This document shows, one piece after another, positions 63,747 to 64,000 of a stretch of 64,000 nt of DNA. The notes below the pieces were generated by a model. That model did not search any database and was not told the origin of the DNA. It saw only the letters and a list, made by a program, of their open reading frames with translations. A program made the translations under genes and the position numbers. Numbering within the stretch: position 1 is the first letter of the stretch; each line of letters starts with the position of its first letter. Source of the DNA: PLGF01 sp052139695 (GTDB lineage Bacteria > Verrucomicrobiota > Verrucomicrobiia > Limisphaerales > Palsa-1400); the NCBI GenBank assembly GCA_052139695.1, contig JBKQWF010000170.1:1-64000 (forward strand), given 5' to 3'.

Positions 63747-64000
63747 TCAAGGGTTGCCTCCCAGCAACCCTACGATGGCCTGCAGCGTCATCAGCGCGTT
63801 TCCTTCAAGGCGATTATTGACGTAGATGTAGGTTTTTCGGCGCGGCGCGGCACGCAGGCTCTCCGCAATCAACGAGGCGGCAGCCGCGCGCGCCTCCTCG
63901 TTCGTTTCATGGAGCATGTCGTAGGGCTGGAAAGCCTTGACGGCTTCCTCGTATTTCCGCCCGGGTTTGAGAAGAAAACGGGCGGCCACCAATTCCGGAT
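63747..64000 (-). CDS. DUF72 family protein, C-terminal part (cut by window edge)
   Basis: The frame runs off the window on its 5' side; the visible 84 codons or so end at 63747. RKYEEAVKAFQPYDML and TYIYVNNRLEGNAL match the C-terminal end of DUF72 (YecE-like) proteins, a TIM-barrel-like family of unknown role. The N-terminal part lies beyond 64000. Confidence 0.85.
   Translation of the reverse strand, partial: PELVAARFLLKPGRKYEEAVKAFQPYDMLHETNEEARAAAASLIAESLRAAPRRKTYIYVNNRLEGNALMTLQAIVGLLGGNP

Noticed and set aside
1..64000. tRNA or rRNA genes
   Set aside because: No cloverleaf-type GGTTCGAATCC arm or rRNA-like stretch was seen on either strand; absence by eye only.

Overview
The window reads as a stretch of a Verrucomicrobiota chromosome, probably a Pedosphaera/Limisphaerales-type soil or freshwater lineage. 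This is inference from family content: prepilin-like proteins with the verrucomicrobial H-X9-DG type C-terminus, many large secreted proteins rich in Asn/Thr/Gly that end in a short 'W...YQVQ.S..L..W...FYRL' module, ThuA-like proteins, and a decayed copy of a small 'KIARLP' protein. No rRNA, tRNA, CRISPR array, phage or intact insertion sequence was seen.

Layout. 0.3-4.8 kb: two large sensory histidine kinases (GAF/PAS HWE-type kinase, then REC-PAS-kinase-REC hybrid). 4.8-7.8 kb (minus): class V aminotransferase, GspF/PilC-like protein, thioredoxin and a Pro/Ala-rich membrane-anchored protein. 7.9-12.1 kb: a prepilin-like protein, a YggU/DUF167 protein and FtsK. 12.6-14.3 kb: an isolated two-gene module with a DUF4365 nuclease-like protein and an unknown partner. 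14.5-18.1 kb (minus): a very unusual 777-aa fusion of a polytopic, Wzz-like membrane protein to a complete prepilin, then a DUF6159-type membrane protein under a YtrA-like GntR repressor with a readable promoter. 18.5-31.5 kb: a run of five secreted carbohydrate-active-type proteins (NHL-propeller/TIM barrel, GH26-like, double pectate-lyase-3 fold, DUF4185, another TIM barrel), then a polytopic membrane protein.

31.5-50.9 kb is one long minus-strand block. It starts with a TPR-like/ECF sigma factor and an unknown protein, then a scarred SDR gene, an RND efflux system (adaptor, pump, outer-membrane factor), a DedA-rhodanese fusion, a response-regulator/thioredoxin-reductase-like flavoprotein that has lost its redox cysteines, a cyclic-nucleotide-domain histidine kinase, and a Mla-type lipid transporter (STAS-MlaE, ATPase, MCE protein, lipoprotein). 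It runs into two gene fragments (flavoprotein, polyphosphate-glucokinase/ROK type) and pgi-gnd-rpiB. Genes from 49.0 to 35.6 kb overlap or are separated by 0-33 nt, so a single envelope-maintenance transcript is plausible.

51.2-64.0 kb: an FAD monooxygenase; two secreted proteins, one with an exact 60-bp tandem repeat; an antitoxin-MazF-CvfB-MFS minus-strand run; a secreted esterase-propeller fusion; two tandem ThuA proteins; and the C-terminal end of a DUF72 protein cut by the window edge.

The most unusual items are the Wzz-prepilin polyprotein, the cysteine-less REC/TrxR protein paired with a cNMP-domain kinase inside an efflux-Mla operon, the DUF4365 pair, and the three in-frame deletion or truncation scars inside the same long minus-strand block.
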